From Proteromonas lacertae (Eukaryota; Sar; Bigyra; Opalinata; Proteromonadidae), in the NCBI GenBank assembly GCA_002245135.1, contig NGBS01000714.1, positions 1 through 20,614 of the forward strand: 20,614 bases of DNA, in the 5' to 3' direction. The translations under genes and the position numbers were made by a program. Positions 1 through 10,034 of this stretch are shown here, one piece after another (the stretch's first letter is position 1; each line of letters opens with the position of its first letter). A model generated the notes under the pieces. It searched no databases and was not told where the DNA came from. It saw only the letters and a program-made list of their open reading frames with translations.

Positions 1-2755
1 AAGAAGAGAATAAAAGAATAAATGAAGAAAAACAAAGTTTATTATCAAAGTATCAAAAATTAGAATTAAGTAATGCCAATTTCAAATCACTTGAAGAAAA
101 ATCTGAAGAATTTGATAGAATAGTTGGAGAAAAAGATGTAGAAATAAATGAACTAAAAATCAAACTAGAAGAATTATCACTTGAAAAAGAAGAAATAGAA
201 TTTTCTAAAGAAGAAATTGAAACAAAATATGAAATATTACAAAATAGTTTAAGTGAAGGAAACACTGCACAAATTAACATTCAAATAGTTGAAGAATTAG
301 ACGATATAAAACAGAAAATAGAAACTTAAAAAAGAGAATGAAATGTATAAGAGCAAGTCCAAGTTTCATCATCTTATGAAGACATTATTGAAGGATTAAC
401 TAATGATAAACTCACATTAGAAGAACAACTACAGGATTTAGATACTCAATTGAAAACAGTAGAAGAATATCGTGATATACAAGATCAAATGGAAGAATAT
501 ATAAAATATAAAAATCAATTGGAAAATACAATTAGAGAGAAAGATATAGAAATACAGGAGATGAATAATAATTTGATATTATTAGATCAAAGTGTGGTCG
601 ATAGAGATAATATGATTCAATTATATATTAATAAACTGAATGAAATGGAGAAATATAAGAAGATTGTAGTTAAAATGGACTTAAAGTTGATGATGTTAAT
701 AATTCTAATAGTTTAAGTGAAGATAGTGAAATAATAATGAAAAGACAATCTCATTCTAATAATAATAATAATAATAATATAGTAAATGAAAGAGAGATTA
801 AAAAATATGAAAATAAAATGGATATACTCAGTAATGAGATAGAAATATTGAATGTAATGTTGAAGAAATATTACAGTTAATTCCTATTAATACAATTAAA
901 AGTAAATTTGAGAGTGTTGATACTTATTTCAATGTGAAATTTGGTAATATAATGAGTGAAAGAATCTTAAAATTTTATGACATTTCCAATAATGATTTAT
1001 TAAACAAATTGTCACCAAAATTGATATTAAATGAATATAGATCTTATCACGATTTAACTAAATATTATTATTTGAATAACATTATGAATAATATATTTTG
1101 CCATTATCATGAAATTATAAGTTATGAAAGTTATAAGAATCTATCAATAGAAATAAATGAATCACTAGAAACTGGAAAGATGAAATTGAATGAAATTATT
1201 TCACATTTTATGAAAGAGAATTTATTAAGTTATGATGAAAATATGAGTAATTGTGTGGATATAATGAATGAAATAATAACGAAATATAAAACAGAGTTGA
1301 ATAATAATGATTCTGTTGAATTATATATATATTCAAAATCCATCTATTCAATTTGTAATGAATATTTATTCTATTTATCAATATTCCCCAAAATATTTTC
1401 ATCTATTATCAATTACATAAAATTCAACACTTTCACCTCAACTTAAAAACACTCCAGTTGAGTTTATCGATCAGTATGAAATATCTGAAGAGTTCTTAAA
1501 GCAATAAATGATAATATACTAATCATAAAGAATAAAATGAAAGAATATTACTTAGTAAATGATATTATGAAATATAATGCAAAAATAATAGTGATAAAAT
1601 CGTATTAAACAATTTATTAAGTGAATTAGAGATGATATTTGATAGTCATATCATAACATTATTTGAAGATTTATATATATATATCATCCATTCAATTTAG
1701 ATTCATTACTTAAAAGGTAAAATAAGGAAAATTCGATGCATTTAATCGATTTATTATGGTGATAATATCAATGATAAATCTACTAATATCTTATTAGATA
1801 GAATAAATGAGTTGAATATAAAGTTGAGTAATTGTGCTGATAATTGTAATGAGTTGAAATTCAGTTTTGATTTGAATAAAGTCATTTGATTCTTATAGCA
1901 ATAATAGTGATGAATTGCTATTAGCTGAATCAATTAATGAATTGGAAAATGAGATGAGAAGTGTTATTATGGAAGCTATCAATGATAAAGAGAATATCTT
2001 CAATGAAATGAAGAACAAAGTGAAAGAATTAGACAAATTCAAGAGAAGATATGAGATATTACAAGAAAGTTATGATAAATTGAATAATGATTATAAAATA
2101 TACAAAGAAGAGACAAAATCAGGTTTATCTGAGTTGGTAAAGAAAAATGAGAAAAATAGTCGTTTCTCAACTGGTGACAAAAATTCACACCCAACAAAAT
2201 CAAAAAATAGTGAATGAGATAGTAATCAAGTATCCTAATGATTATATGAGGAATTTATGAATTATTATGCTACTAAGGAGAGATTTAATGAAATTGATGA
2301 AACATGTATGTTGATAAACTCATTTGAAGAATTACCAGAAGTTACTACCATTTGATGAATAACAATGATGAGAATGAGAATGATATGGATGAAGAAATAG
2401 TTAGAGATGATAGTGAAGATGATGGCTTTAAGGAAATTGAAAGAAATTAATGAATTATGTAAAGAATTCTATAGTTATTGTGCAAATATTGAAATAATAG
2501 ATATAAAAGATGATTTAGCTAATGCTTTTGACCAAATTAATAAGAATAAAGTGAAATACAGTGAAATACAGAAGAAAATAATGAATTGATAGTGAAAGAA
2601 TAATAAAAGAAAGTGATAATGATATTCATTTGAGTTCTAATATGTATCAATCACTGTATGCACGTATTTCATTATGTTCTAACGGTTTGAATGATAATGC
2701 AGTGAAGTTGTTGGTTGATTCAAAGCAATTAACGAATTTGGTAACATTCTCTTAA
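1..2755 (+). CDS. DCTN1: Dynactin subunit 1 (p150Glued)-like, C-terminal part, 5' end outside window
   Basis: The largest dynactin subunit links dynein to cargo and microtubules. What is seen: a long Glu/Lys/Asn-rich coiled coil (about 3-860), a helical non-coiled domain (about 865-1440, including a 'MKENLLSYDENMS' stretch), a second coiled coil (about 1915-2180), and a final block 'YARISLCSNGLNDNAVKLL' (about 2656-2712) shortly before a TAA at 2753-2755. This order matches metazoan p150 from coil 1 through the dynactin domain to the C-terminus. The helical domain resembles the 'KDQLDE.V' region, and the last block resembles the conserved C-terminal beta segment. The N-terminal CAP-Gly would lie left of the window. 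The reading frame changes at least ten times, for example near 325, 350, 680, 860 and 1440, while the protein-like signal carries on across each break. I infer base-level errors more than decay. Identity rests on recalled family layout; another long coiled-coil protein is possible. Confidence 0.6.
758..778 (+). repeat. (AAT)7 trinucleotide repeat inside the dynactin-like gene
   Basis: Seven AAT units encode seven asparagines between the coiled-coil segments. Asn runs of this kind recur in the window (see 3597-3620). Confidence 0.9.
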
Positions 2756-2906
2756 AGAATTATCAAAGTAATATTATTATTAAACATTTACAAACTATTA
2801 TGAATTGTATTGTGTTGTTTGAGAAAGAAAAATGGAAGGTTTGAAATTCAAAAATTCAAATTTTTTATAACAGCTAGTTTGGTAGTTTTTTTAAATTTCA
2901 TTCAGC

Positions 2907-4301
2907 ATGAACTTTTTTTCTCTTTTTAGTTCTCAAAAACCAGTAGAAGAAGAGGTACAACCTCAAGAACCCCATATCAAAGTATAATAATCAATATTTA
3001 GAAATAGATTGGTGATTATGTATCAGCCAATGGTAAATATGGAACAGTTAAATATATTGGTGATTTTCATGTATGGTTTTGTAGTTTTTATTTATATTAG
3101 CTTGCTCCTGGCACATGGGTTGGTTTAGAATTGGACGAAGCGAAAGGAAAACATGATGGATGGATTGAAGGTACAAGAGTATTTATATTTAGTCATTTTA
3201 TTCTAATAGTATTTCAGATGTGCACCATATCACGGAAGTATGGTTAAACTTGAACTATGTGAATATGTTGGCAAAGCTCCTTCTGCTGCAACTAATGATT
3301 TGAATGATAGTGTAATTCTCAATGAATTTGGTGATGATTTAAATTCAACAATCGTCAAACAAGATGAAGATGAAATAGAACAAATATTAAAAGAAACAAA
3401 TCCAGAAGATGAGAATGACAGTAGTTTATACTCTAACTCCATTGCTTCATATTCAAAACCAACAACATCATCATCTTCACAACAACAACAAAAGAGAGGA
3501 GGAGGTGAAGCATTTGATTTTACAGATTTATTTAAAAAACCAACAGCTACAAAAAAGATAGGTGAAAATAAAATGCCCAGTAGATTTGGTACTAGCAATA
3601 ATAATAATAATAATAATAATGGAAGAATCTCATTATCAAGTGCTAAATCTACAGTATTACCAAATTCAGCATCAAAATTAAGTTCAAATTTAAAATCAAG
3701 TTATTCATCTTCATCAGTATGTTCTAATACATCTCAAGAAGTAAAAAATCTAAAAGATGAACTAACCAAAACAATACAAGAAAGAATGGATTTAGAGCAA
3801 CTTTTAGATGATAGAGTTCAAGAAATCAATAATTTAACTCAAGCATATAGTGAAATGCAATCTGAATTTGAAAAATTAAAATATGATCATGATAAAATGG
3901 AAGTAGAATATGATAAATTGAAAAGATTATCATCCAGTACAACTACAACATCCAATATGATTTTGCATTTACAACAACAAGTGGATCAATTGAAAACAGA
4001 AAATAAAAGATTAACTCAAGAAAACTTGGTATTAAAACAAGCAAATAAAGAGAAAAATAAACTGATGAAAGAGAACAATCTTAATAGTACTAACAATAAC
4101 AATAGTAATAGTTCATTGAATGATTCAATTACTTCTAAAACATCAACAACACCATCCATTGGTACAATTAATAGATTCTCTTCATCTTACTTTAATAAAT
4201 CAACAACATCATCAAATACACCATCAGCATTGGGTAATACTAAATCTTATTCAGCTATAAATACATCAACACCAAGTGTATCGAAATGGAAGAATTTTTA
4301 A
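2907..4301 (+). CDS. CAP-Gly domain and coiled-coil microtubule-binding protein
   Basis: Probable microtubule plus-end or dynactin-type binding protein, 435 aa. Exons are 2907-2981, 3008-3070, 3101-3178 and 3210-4301 (introns of 26, 30 and 31 nt, all GTAT...TAG); the spliced length is an exact multiple of three. The CAP-Gly domain spans residues 27-90, with 'NGKYGTVKYIG', 'APGTWVGLELDE' and 'GKHDG' (residues 62-66), the family's GKNDG tubulin/EEY-binding loop with His for Asn. The middle is Ser/Asn/Gln-rich with an (N)8 run. A coiled coil lies at about residues 230-345, and a Ser/Thr-rich basic tail follows. The three introns cut the CAP-Gly domain. The start at 2907 is in frame and the simplest choice, but the pyrimidine-rich TTTTTAG at 2922-2929 could be an acceptor from an upstream exon. 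It resembles CLIP or p150 N-termini but lacks their zinc-knuckle or dynactin domains. It follows the dynactin-like gene on the same strand with a 151-bp gap. Confidence 0.85.
3597..3620 (+). repeat. (AAT)8 trinucleotide repeat coding for polyasparagine
   Basis: Eight AAT codons in the CAP-Gly protein linker, in frame and without interruption. Confidence 0.95.
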
Positions 4302-4426
4302 AAACACACTCTCTTTTTTTTTAGATTATATTATATGTATAAATGTTATTATTTTATTTTAAAAAAAAGTATTTTTATATGGTTTAAAAAAGAAAAAAAA
4401 CTTAAGAATAAAATACAGTCAAATAA

Positions 4427-4859
4427 TTATATTACTGGGTCTTCTCTGAAATCTTTCCAATTGCTTTCAGCTGATCTTGGCATAGTATCACCAATTTTGA
4501 CCAATTGAGCAATCTATTAGCAAAGAATTAGAATAAATAATATACTGTATGAGTAACTTCATCAACACTAAAGTTTTCTAAATCCATTTCACGTTCTTCA
4601 CCAAAATCTATTAATAGAGTAAAGAATAGAGCAAAATACCATATCTTGCAATAACTCTTGCTTTGATTCCTTCACATTCTCTCACTAAAAATGGAAATGT
4701 TGGATTAAGCATTTTGATCTCACCATAGTTCTGTTTAATGAAATCTCTATAAAAATGAGTGTATTATGAATACCTTGCTCCTTTACTTCCTTGAGATGTT
4801 TGTGCTAGCAAAAATCTTAATTCATTCATGTTTCTGGTGAATAAAGCCTTCCAACTCAT
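4427..4859 (-). CDS. NDUFA2: NADH dehydrogenase (complex I) subunit NDUFA2/B8
   Basis: Accessory subunit of mitochondrial complex I with a thioredoxin-like fold, 113 aa (family about 95-105). Exons on the minus strand are 4859-4774, 4746-4640, 4607-4546 and 4513-4427, with introns of 27, 32 and 32 nt. The spliced ORF is exactly 114 codons with a TAA stop. Family landmarks are 'NELRFLLAQTSQGSKGARDF' near the start, 'NPTFPFLVRECEG' (the family's conserved mid-protein Cys), 'ARYDFGEER' and 'LENFSVDEV'. The N-terminal Cys of the animal protein is not present. The C-terminus is slightly extended (ends 'DFREDPVI'). A further upstream ATG at 4916-4914 followed by GTAAGT could begin another first exon, but its only in-frame acceptor would be GAAG, which breaks the TAG rule seen in this window, so the MSWK start at 4859 is preferred. 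Divergent from PDX1. Confidence 0.93.
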
Positions 4860-4938
4860 GGTTTAATCGATGAAAAAAGAAATAAAAATTAAAAAACTTA
4901 CCGTTTTGTGAATCATTTCTAATTTTCTATCTTTCTGA
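4860..4938. promoter_or_regulatory. Shared head-to-head promoter region, NDUFA2 / PDX1
   Basis: Only 79 bp separate the two start codons. It is A/T-rich and asymmetric (A-rich on the NDUFA2 side, T-rich near PDX1). No known motif is claimed. Any transcription start sites for both genes must lie here or inside the opposite gene. Confidence 0.6.
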
Positions 4939-5940
4939 ATGAGCAGTGATAAGGTATGTGTGCAAATCTTAATCAGTTATAGAAAGAGACTGGTACCTTT
5001 GCCGTAAAAGCTGGATTAGCTCAAATGCTAAAAGGAGGTGTTATAATGGATGTAACTACTCCAGAACAAGCTCGTATTGCTGAAGAAGCTGGCGCAGTAG
5101 CTGTAATGGCTTTAGAGCGTATTCCCGCTGATATAAGGTATGTATTGAAGAAACACTATTAATTGAATAGAGCATCAGGAGGCGTCGCTAGAATGAGTGA
5201 TCCAAAAGTCATTAAAGCTATTCAACAAGCTGTCAGCATACCAGTTATGGCAAAAGCTCGTATTGGTCACTTTATTGAAGCAAAAATCCTCGAAGCTTTA
5301 AAAATCGATTATATCGATGAATCAGAAGTATTAACAATGGCTGATGAAGAGAATCACATTGATAAAAATCAATTTACAGTTCCTTTCGTCTGTGGTTGTA
5401 GAAACATTGGTGAAGCTTTGAGAAGAGTTGCTGAAGGTGCTGCTATGTTAAGAACAAAGGGAGAAGCTGGTACTGGTAATGTAGTTGAAGCTGTAAAGCA
5501 TGCAAGAAAAGTACAAGCTGATATTCGAAGATTACAATCAATGGATGAAGAAGAATTATACTCCTTTGCTAGAGATGTATAATTATTATTATTTTACATG
5601 TATTTCTACTATTAATTAATAGAATGCTGTTCCAATTGAATTAGTTCGACAAGTACATACTACAGGTCATTTACCAGTAGTTAACTTTGCTGCTGGTGGT
5701 GTAGCTACTCCAGCTGATGCTGCATTGATGATGCACTTAGGTATGGATGGTGTGTTTGTAGGATCTGGTATTTTCAAATCAGGAAATCCAGCTAAAAGAG
5801 CAAAGGCTATTGTCCAAGCTGTAACTCACTACAAAGACTACAATTTGTTAGCTGAAGTTAGTGAAGATCTTGGTGAAGCTATGGTTGGAATTAGTGATAT
5901 TCCAAATGATAAAGTCAATTTCAGAGCAAGAGGTGTATAA
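4939..5940 (+). CDS. PDX1: Pyridoxal 5'-phosphate synthase subunit PDX1/PdxS
   Basis: Makes pyridoxal 5'-phosphate (vitamin B6) from ribose 5-phosphate, glyceraldehyde 3-phosphate and ammonia. The ammonia comes from the glutaminase PdxT/PDX2, which is not in this window. Exons are 4939-4953, 4983-5137, 5171-5576 and 5623-5940, with introns of 29, 33 and 46 nt; 297 aa, full family length. Catalytic residues are visible: Asp28 in '[13 protein letters not shown]', the Schiff-base Lys85 in '[11 protein letters not shown]' and Lys153 in '[18 protein letters not shown]'. The phosphate loop '[13 protein letters not shown]' and '[14 protein letters not shown]' are intact. The first exon holds only five codons (MSSDK). 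The family is highly conserved and occurs in bacteria, plants, fungi and some protists; three host-type introns rule out bacterial contamination. Probably cytosolic, as no targeting peptide is seen. Confidence 0.97.
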
Positions 5941-5987
5941 ATGAAGTGAAAAAAGAAAGAAAATTACAAATGGCAAGATTCACAACA

Positions 5988-6031
5988 TTTATTTTAATTA
6001 AGTGACATTTTATATACTTAATTAAAATAAA
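5988..6031. repeat. Perfect 16-bp inverted repeat with 12-nt loop downstream of PDX1
   Basis: Arms 5988-6003 and 6016-6031 are exact reverse complements, with loop 6004-6015. It starts 48 bp past the PDX1 stop and could form a hairpin in the PDX1 3' UTR. Nearly all pairs are A-T, so chance formation in AT-rich DNA cannot be excluded. Confidence 0.75.
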
Positions 6032-6145
6032 ATACAATTTAATTTATGTGTTTGGATGAAAAAGATAATTTAAAAATTCAAAATAGGCTTGATTATCTCA
6101 AACATTTTCATCATAAATTATTCATTTTTGATTTTCTCGACAAAG

Positions 6146-7234
6146 ATGAGAAATTTGATTTTTTTAATGGTAGTAAGTGCATGCTTAGCAGCAACTTGTC
6201 CCAATTTATGTAGTGGACATGGTACTTGCACAAAATCAGGAACTTGTAGTTGTTACAAGGGTTATACTTTTGGAGATTGTTCTGGTAAAGTATGTCCATA
6301 CGGCAAAACATATGTAGAACCAGAAGCTAGTACTACAGGTAATGATAAACACACAGATTTAGAATGTAGTGGTAAAGGAAATTGCAACAGAGAGAGTGGT
6401 TTATGTGAATGTTTTGATGGATTTGAAGGAAGTGCTTGTCAAAGATTAAGTTGTCCAAACAGTTGTAGTGGTCATGGTTTATGTGTTCCAGTTCAACACT
6501 TATCATTAGATGCTAAAAGTGATGGAAGTGTTCAATATAAACAAAGTTATGATTATGCTAAAATTAATAATGATAATTATCAAACAACTAGATTTGATGG
6601 TGATCAAAGTTATGCTTGTGTGTGTGATGGTGAATATAGTGGTTATGATTGTAGTGAAAAGAAATGTCCAAGTGGATATACCGCAACTAGTGACTGTGAA
6701 AGTTCATCATCAACATCAACTGAAGTAATTGAATTAGGTAGTAGTTCTCCTGCTAATGGTTGTTTAGCTTATTTAGAATATACAGATAATTATGGTAGAA
6801 AATGGTATACTGATAAATTATGTTTAGCAACTGAAACAGACTGGAATAATGTATTACATAAATTACCAGTTGGTGTTATTGATCCAGATACTACAGCTAA
6901 GTTTGATAATAATAAAGTAACAATTACTTTTGGAAGTCAACAAACAGGAAGAAAACCACAAATTAAAGTGATTACTAAAGATGATTTGACAAATACCAAT
7001 AAAGATCTTTATCCAGGTGCAACAACACCATCTGGTTATCATGGAATGTCAACTTCTGATTTAGTGAAAGATAATACAAATGATCTTTATACAGGCACAG
7101 CTTCTTACACTTACAGTGGAGTAAAAGCAATAGAATGTGGTGGAAATGGTTCATGTAATACAGAAACAGGATTATGTGAATGTTTTACTGGTTTTTATGG
7201 AATTGCTTGTACAATGACAGAAGATATGATGTAA
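6146..7234 (+). CDS. Secreted EGF-repeat protein
   Basis: Single-exon gene, 362 aa. The start at 6146 gives a clean signal peptide (MRNLIFLMVVSACLAA); the in-frame ATG at 6089 would add 19 hydrophobic residues and is less likely. After cleavage come an EGF module at residues 18-45 ('CPNLCSGHGTC'), a spacer beginning 'VCPYGKTYVEP', a second module 'CSGKGNC...CECFDGFEG' (about 74-98), a third ('CPNSCSGHGLC') split by a roughly 45-residue Tyr/Asp/Asn-rich insert before 'CVCDGEYSGYDC', a domain of about 140 residues, and a last EGF module near residues 330-356. No membrane anchor is seen, so it is probably secreted or surface-bound through partners. The 'ECS..G.C / CPN.CSGHG.C / CP.G' order is one I know mainly from stramenopile proteins, including EGF-type mastigoneme (flagellar hair) proteins. 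That role is an inference only. Confidence 0.85.
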   Translation: MRNLIFLMVVSACLAATCPNLCSGHGTCTKSGTCSCYKGYTFGDCSGKVCPYGKTYVEPEASTTGNDKHTDLECSGKGNCNRESGLCECFDGFEGSACQRLSCPNSCSGHGLCVPVQHLSLDAKSDGSVQYKQSYDYAKINNDNYQTTRFDGDQSYACVCDGEYSGYDCSEKKCPSGYTATSDCESSSSTSTEVIELGSSSPANGCLAYLEYTDNYGRKWYTDKLCLATETDWNNVLHKLPVGVIDPDTTAKFDNNKVTITFGSQQTGRKPQIKVITKDDLTNTNKDLYPGATTPSGYHGMSTSDLVKDNTNDLYTGTASYTYSGVKAIECGGNGSCNTETGLCECFTGFYGIACTMTEDMM

Positions 7235-7305
7235 AGATAAATATTATTAAGATTAATTTATGATCATGTTTTTGTTATTTTTAATAATTAATAAACAATT
7301 TATTA

Positions 7306-7313
7306 AACTAAAC
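7306..7313. repeat. 8-bp target site duplication, left copy (AACTAAAC)
   Basis: Lies directly before the first base of the hAT element and is identical to 10019-10026. Confidence 0.92.
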
Positions 7314-7323
7314 CTGGGTTCGA

Positions 7324-7351
7324 TAAAGGGCGTCCTTTTCGAATTTTGCCC
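7324..7351 (+). repeat. Subterminal direct repeat of the hAT element, left copy (28 bp)
   Basis: Matches 9940-9967 at 23 of 28 positions in the same orientation and ends in TTTTGCCC. It probably forms part of the transposase-binding subterminal region, by analogy with other hAT elements. Confidence 0.75.
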
Positions 7352-7956
7352 TATTTTTGCCCCTTTTTTTTCAGCTGAAAAGAAGCCTGCCCCTTACTGC
7401 TCGGGCATAGTAATATTACCATGTGTTATGCTGTAGTATATTTTTTCTGATTTTTTGTTATAACTTTTCCATATTATCATCTAGATATACTAACATATGT
7501 TAAAAAGGATATATTATTGTGTATTATAGCATAATAGTCATCTACTTTTCTTATGATTATATAATATCATATGTTTATGCATATATACTAATTATATAGA
7601 ATATACATACTGTATATCATATTCTGATATGCATATATATACATTATGTACATTTCAAGGTGATTGACGTCACTGAACATAAATGAAATTTATATAATAA
7701 ATAATTTTGTATATTACACATATATCATATAGATAATTAAGAAGTATAGCTATAGAATGGGTATTTTCAGTTAATTGATAATCAATAGTACTTGTTATGA
7801 TAATAACATAATATATTTCATAAACTAATAGAAAAACTATTTCAAAATTACTATTTAGTATATTTTGCATACTACTTAATGTATTTCAAGCAATTATTTC
7901 AATACTTAGAAAATGGTTTGAGAATTTCGAGCTATCATTTTGCATTTCAATTGTAT

Positions 7957-9762
7957 ATGGGTAAAACGAGAGATGCTGTGTATAGATACTTTAATGAAGA
8001 TGTGGTGTTAAAGAAACCCCTTGAAAAATACAACAGAATTCAATGCAGAAGGTGCAAGGCAATGATTATTGCTCATTGCACTAATTTGAAACGTCATTAC
8101 AAAAAGTATAAATATATTTATTATATTTATTAAATTAGATGTAGTGAAAAGCTAATCCAATCAAAACTTACATAATTGAGATATGATGAACGTGCAATAA
8201 ACTTAATGGTGACCAAATATCTTATAGAAAATAACTTAGCTTTCAGAACCATACAATCTAAATCCTTTAAAAATCTAATATATACATTAAATCCAACTAC
8301 AAAGTCAATAACAATAAACAAAATAAAAGCATCAATGAACGAAGAAGCAGAAAGAATAGTAAAGGAAATTGTAGATAACAGTAAAATATGTATAATTGTG
8401 GACGCTTGGAAATCAGTAACCAATGAAAACGTTATTAATTTGGCAATAAAGAAAAGCAGTGATATTTCGTTTTTGGAATCCATTTATTTACATAAACGAG
8501 AAACATCAGAAAATATAGTGGAATTAATAATTCAAACATTAGTGAAGTATAAACTAGATATTAAAAACATTGTTGCTGTGAGTAGTGATAACAACTACAC
8601 CATGAAAAAGATAAGTAGTATTTTAGAGAAAAAAATAAATAGACCTGTAGTAAAGTTTGGATGTTTAGCACACATCCTAAACTTAATCAGTAAAAAAGTA
8701 TTCGAAATAGAGAAATACAAAAAAGTGATAGTCATGTGTAATGACATTATTCATAAGTTAAATAATAATCAAAAGATTAGAGAAACTATATATTCAATTA
8801 TACAAAAAAATATCCAAATACGCAAGGGTTGTGATACGAGATGGTCAAGCTATAGCGATGTATTTAGAAAAATATTACTCAATAAAGAAATTTTATTACA
8901 GATAAAATTATTAAAGGAAGAAGATATACAAGAAATTAAAGAATGCTACAAGATTGCAAAATATATTTCCACAAATATACACTTATTATGCAAAGATTCA
9001 TCTACATTAAATGATGGTTTCAGAATATTGACCAAAATTAAAAGAAAGTTAATGAAAAGGTCATCAAGTGAAAAAGAACTTATTAAAGACATTATAAAAA
9101 AAGAGACTAGACATGCAAACTACAGCATTTTAGCTCTATATGAATTTTTAGACATAAACAGTAAACATAAATTTTCAGACATGGAGAAGGATAATATAAA
9201 AAGATATATATTATCTAAATTCAGCCCTATTTTAAATCAGAAAGCATTAAATGAGATTTATCATTTTGAAAGAAGAAAACCATACTGCAAAAAGTGCCCT
9301 TCAGATATATTTTCGAAAAAGATATCAACTAATATATGGTACAATATGTATGGAGTTTTTTACCCAAATGTTAAGAAGCTATATGATATTCTTTCAACTA
9401 TTCCTGTCACAAGCTCATTTATTGAACGTTCATTTAGTATTGAGGGAATAGTTCATAATCATATTAGAAATAAATTACAGCTTAATACTATAAATAATAT
9501 TTTAAGAATAAAATATGATTTATTAAAAGAAAAAAACAAAGAAAAAGATATAAATGAAGATGATAATGATATTAGTGAAGAAGAATATAATTTAGATGTG
9601 CTGAATGAAATTGATAACAATATAGTATATGACACTTTAGATTATCAATGTTCTGGTGATGAAGATGAAAGTTCTGGTAGTTCTAGCGATGAAGGTTTAA
9701 GTGATGAAAGTTCTAGTGATGAAGGTTTTAGTGATGAAGGATCTCAAAGCCCTTACTTTTAA
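7957..9762 (+). CDS. hAT transposase (BED zinc finger, DDE core, hATC dimerisation domain)
   Basis: Exons 7957-8105 and 8139-9762 with a 33-nt GTAT...TAG intron. The start MGKTRDAV (7957) precedes a BED finger, 'CRRC' then 'NLKRHYKKC'; the last Cys ligand is created by the splice. Core landmarks: 'IIVDAWKS' (first Asp codon 8401), 'SSDNN' (second Asp 8587), 'GCLAHILNLI', 'CDTRWSSY' (8830), and the C-terminal 'IPVTSSFIERSFSIEG' with its Glu at 9424, the likely third acidic residue. The protein ends in an acidic Ser/Asp/Glu tail with repeated 'SSDEG.SDE'. An in-frame TAA at 8173-8175 falls between the BED finger and the core. Splicing instead to TTGAG at 8180 would skip it but would lose the zinc ligand and use a non-TAG acceptor. 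The copy is therefore either inactive or misread at that codon. Confidence 0.93.
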
Positions 9763-9939
9763 GGCTATTATTATAATGAAATATTATTGTTTGTTATTGT
9801 TATAAGATAATAATACATAATTATGAAAAGAATAAATATTTTTATAGCGTTTAATATCCCTAAAATCGCACAAAATATAAAAATTCAAATAAAATAATTG
9901 AAAAGGGCAAATTGTACCCTTTTCTATTTTTAGATAGTA

Positions 9940-9967
9940 TAAAGGACGCCCCTTTCAATTTTTGCCC
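9940..9967 (+). repeat. Subterminal direct repeat of the hAT element, right copy (28 bp)
   Basis: Same orientation and 23 of 28 identities with 7324-7351. A separate short inverted repeat (AAAAGGG/CCCTTTT, 9-nt loop) lies just upstream at 9901-9923. Confidence 0.75.
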
Positions 9968-10018
9968 GGGACATGCCCTTGTCCCGCCACTGCCCTGTCC
10001 CTTTATTATTCAACCCAG

Positions 10019-10026
10019 AACTAAAC
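10019..10026. repeat. 8-bp target site duplication, right copy (AACTAAAC)
   Basis: Directly follows the last base of the hAT element and lies 9 bp past the stop codon of the GH47 gene (minus strand). Confidence 0.92.
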
Positions 10027-10034
10027 ATAACATA

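Larger units (their letters stand above)
7314..10018 (+). mobile_element. hAT superfamily DNA transposon, 2,705 bp, full length
   Basis: Bounded by CTGGGTT (7314-7320) and its complement AACCCAG (10012-10018), with perfect 8-bp duplications AACTAAAC outside, the hAT signature. It carries one transposase gene. The terminal inverted repeat is perfect for only 7 bp and then continues imperfectly with gaps. Both ends are strikingly G/C-richer than the surrounding DNA and carry TGCCC motifs, four per end counting both strands. The 5' non-coding part (7352-7956) is an AT-rich stretch with no other gene; it holds a 14-bp palindrome at 7368-7381 and a TGACGTCA at 7665-7672. The element sits between two convergent genes. 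The exact target duplication argues for a fairly recent insertion. It appears intact except for one in-frame stop in the transposase. Confidence 0.95.

Noticed and set aside
4848-4916. Extra upstream NDUFA2 exon (ATG at 4916, GTAAGT donor, acceptor at 4848)
   Set aside because: It stays in frame but needs a GTAA donor and a GAAG acceptor, against the GTAT...TAG rule, and it removes the well-formed MSWK start.
7665-7672. TGACGTCA palindrome (CRE-like site) inside the hAT 5' region
   Set aside because: An 8-bp match alone is weak evidence; its position is compatible with the transposase promoter, but nothing else supports it.
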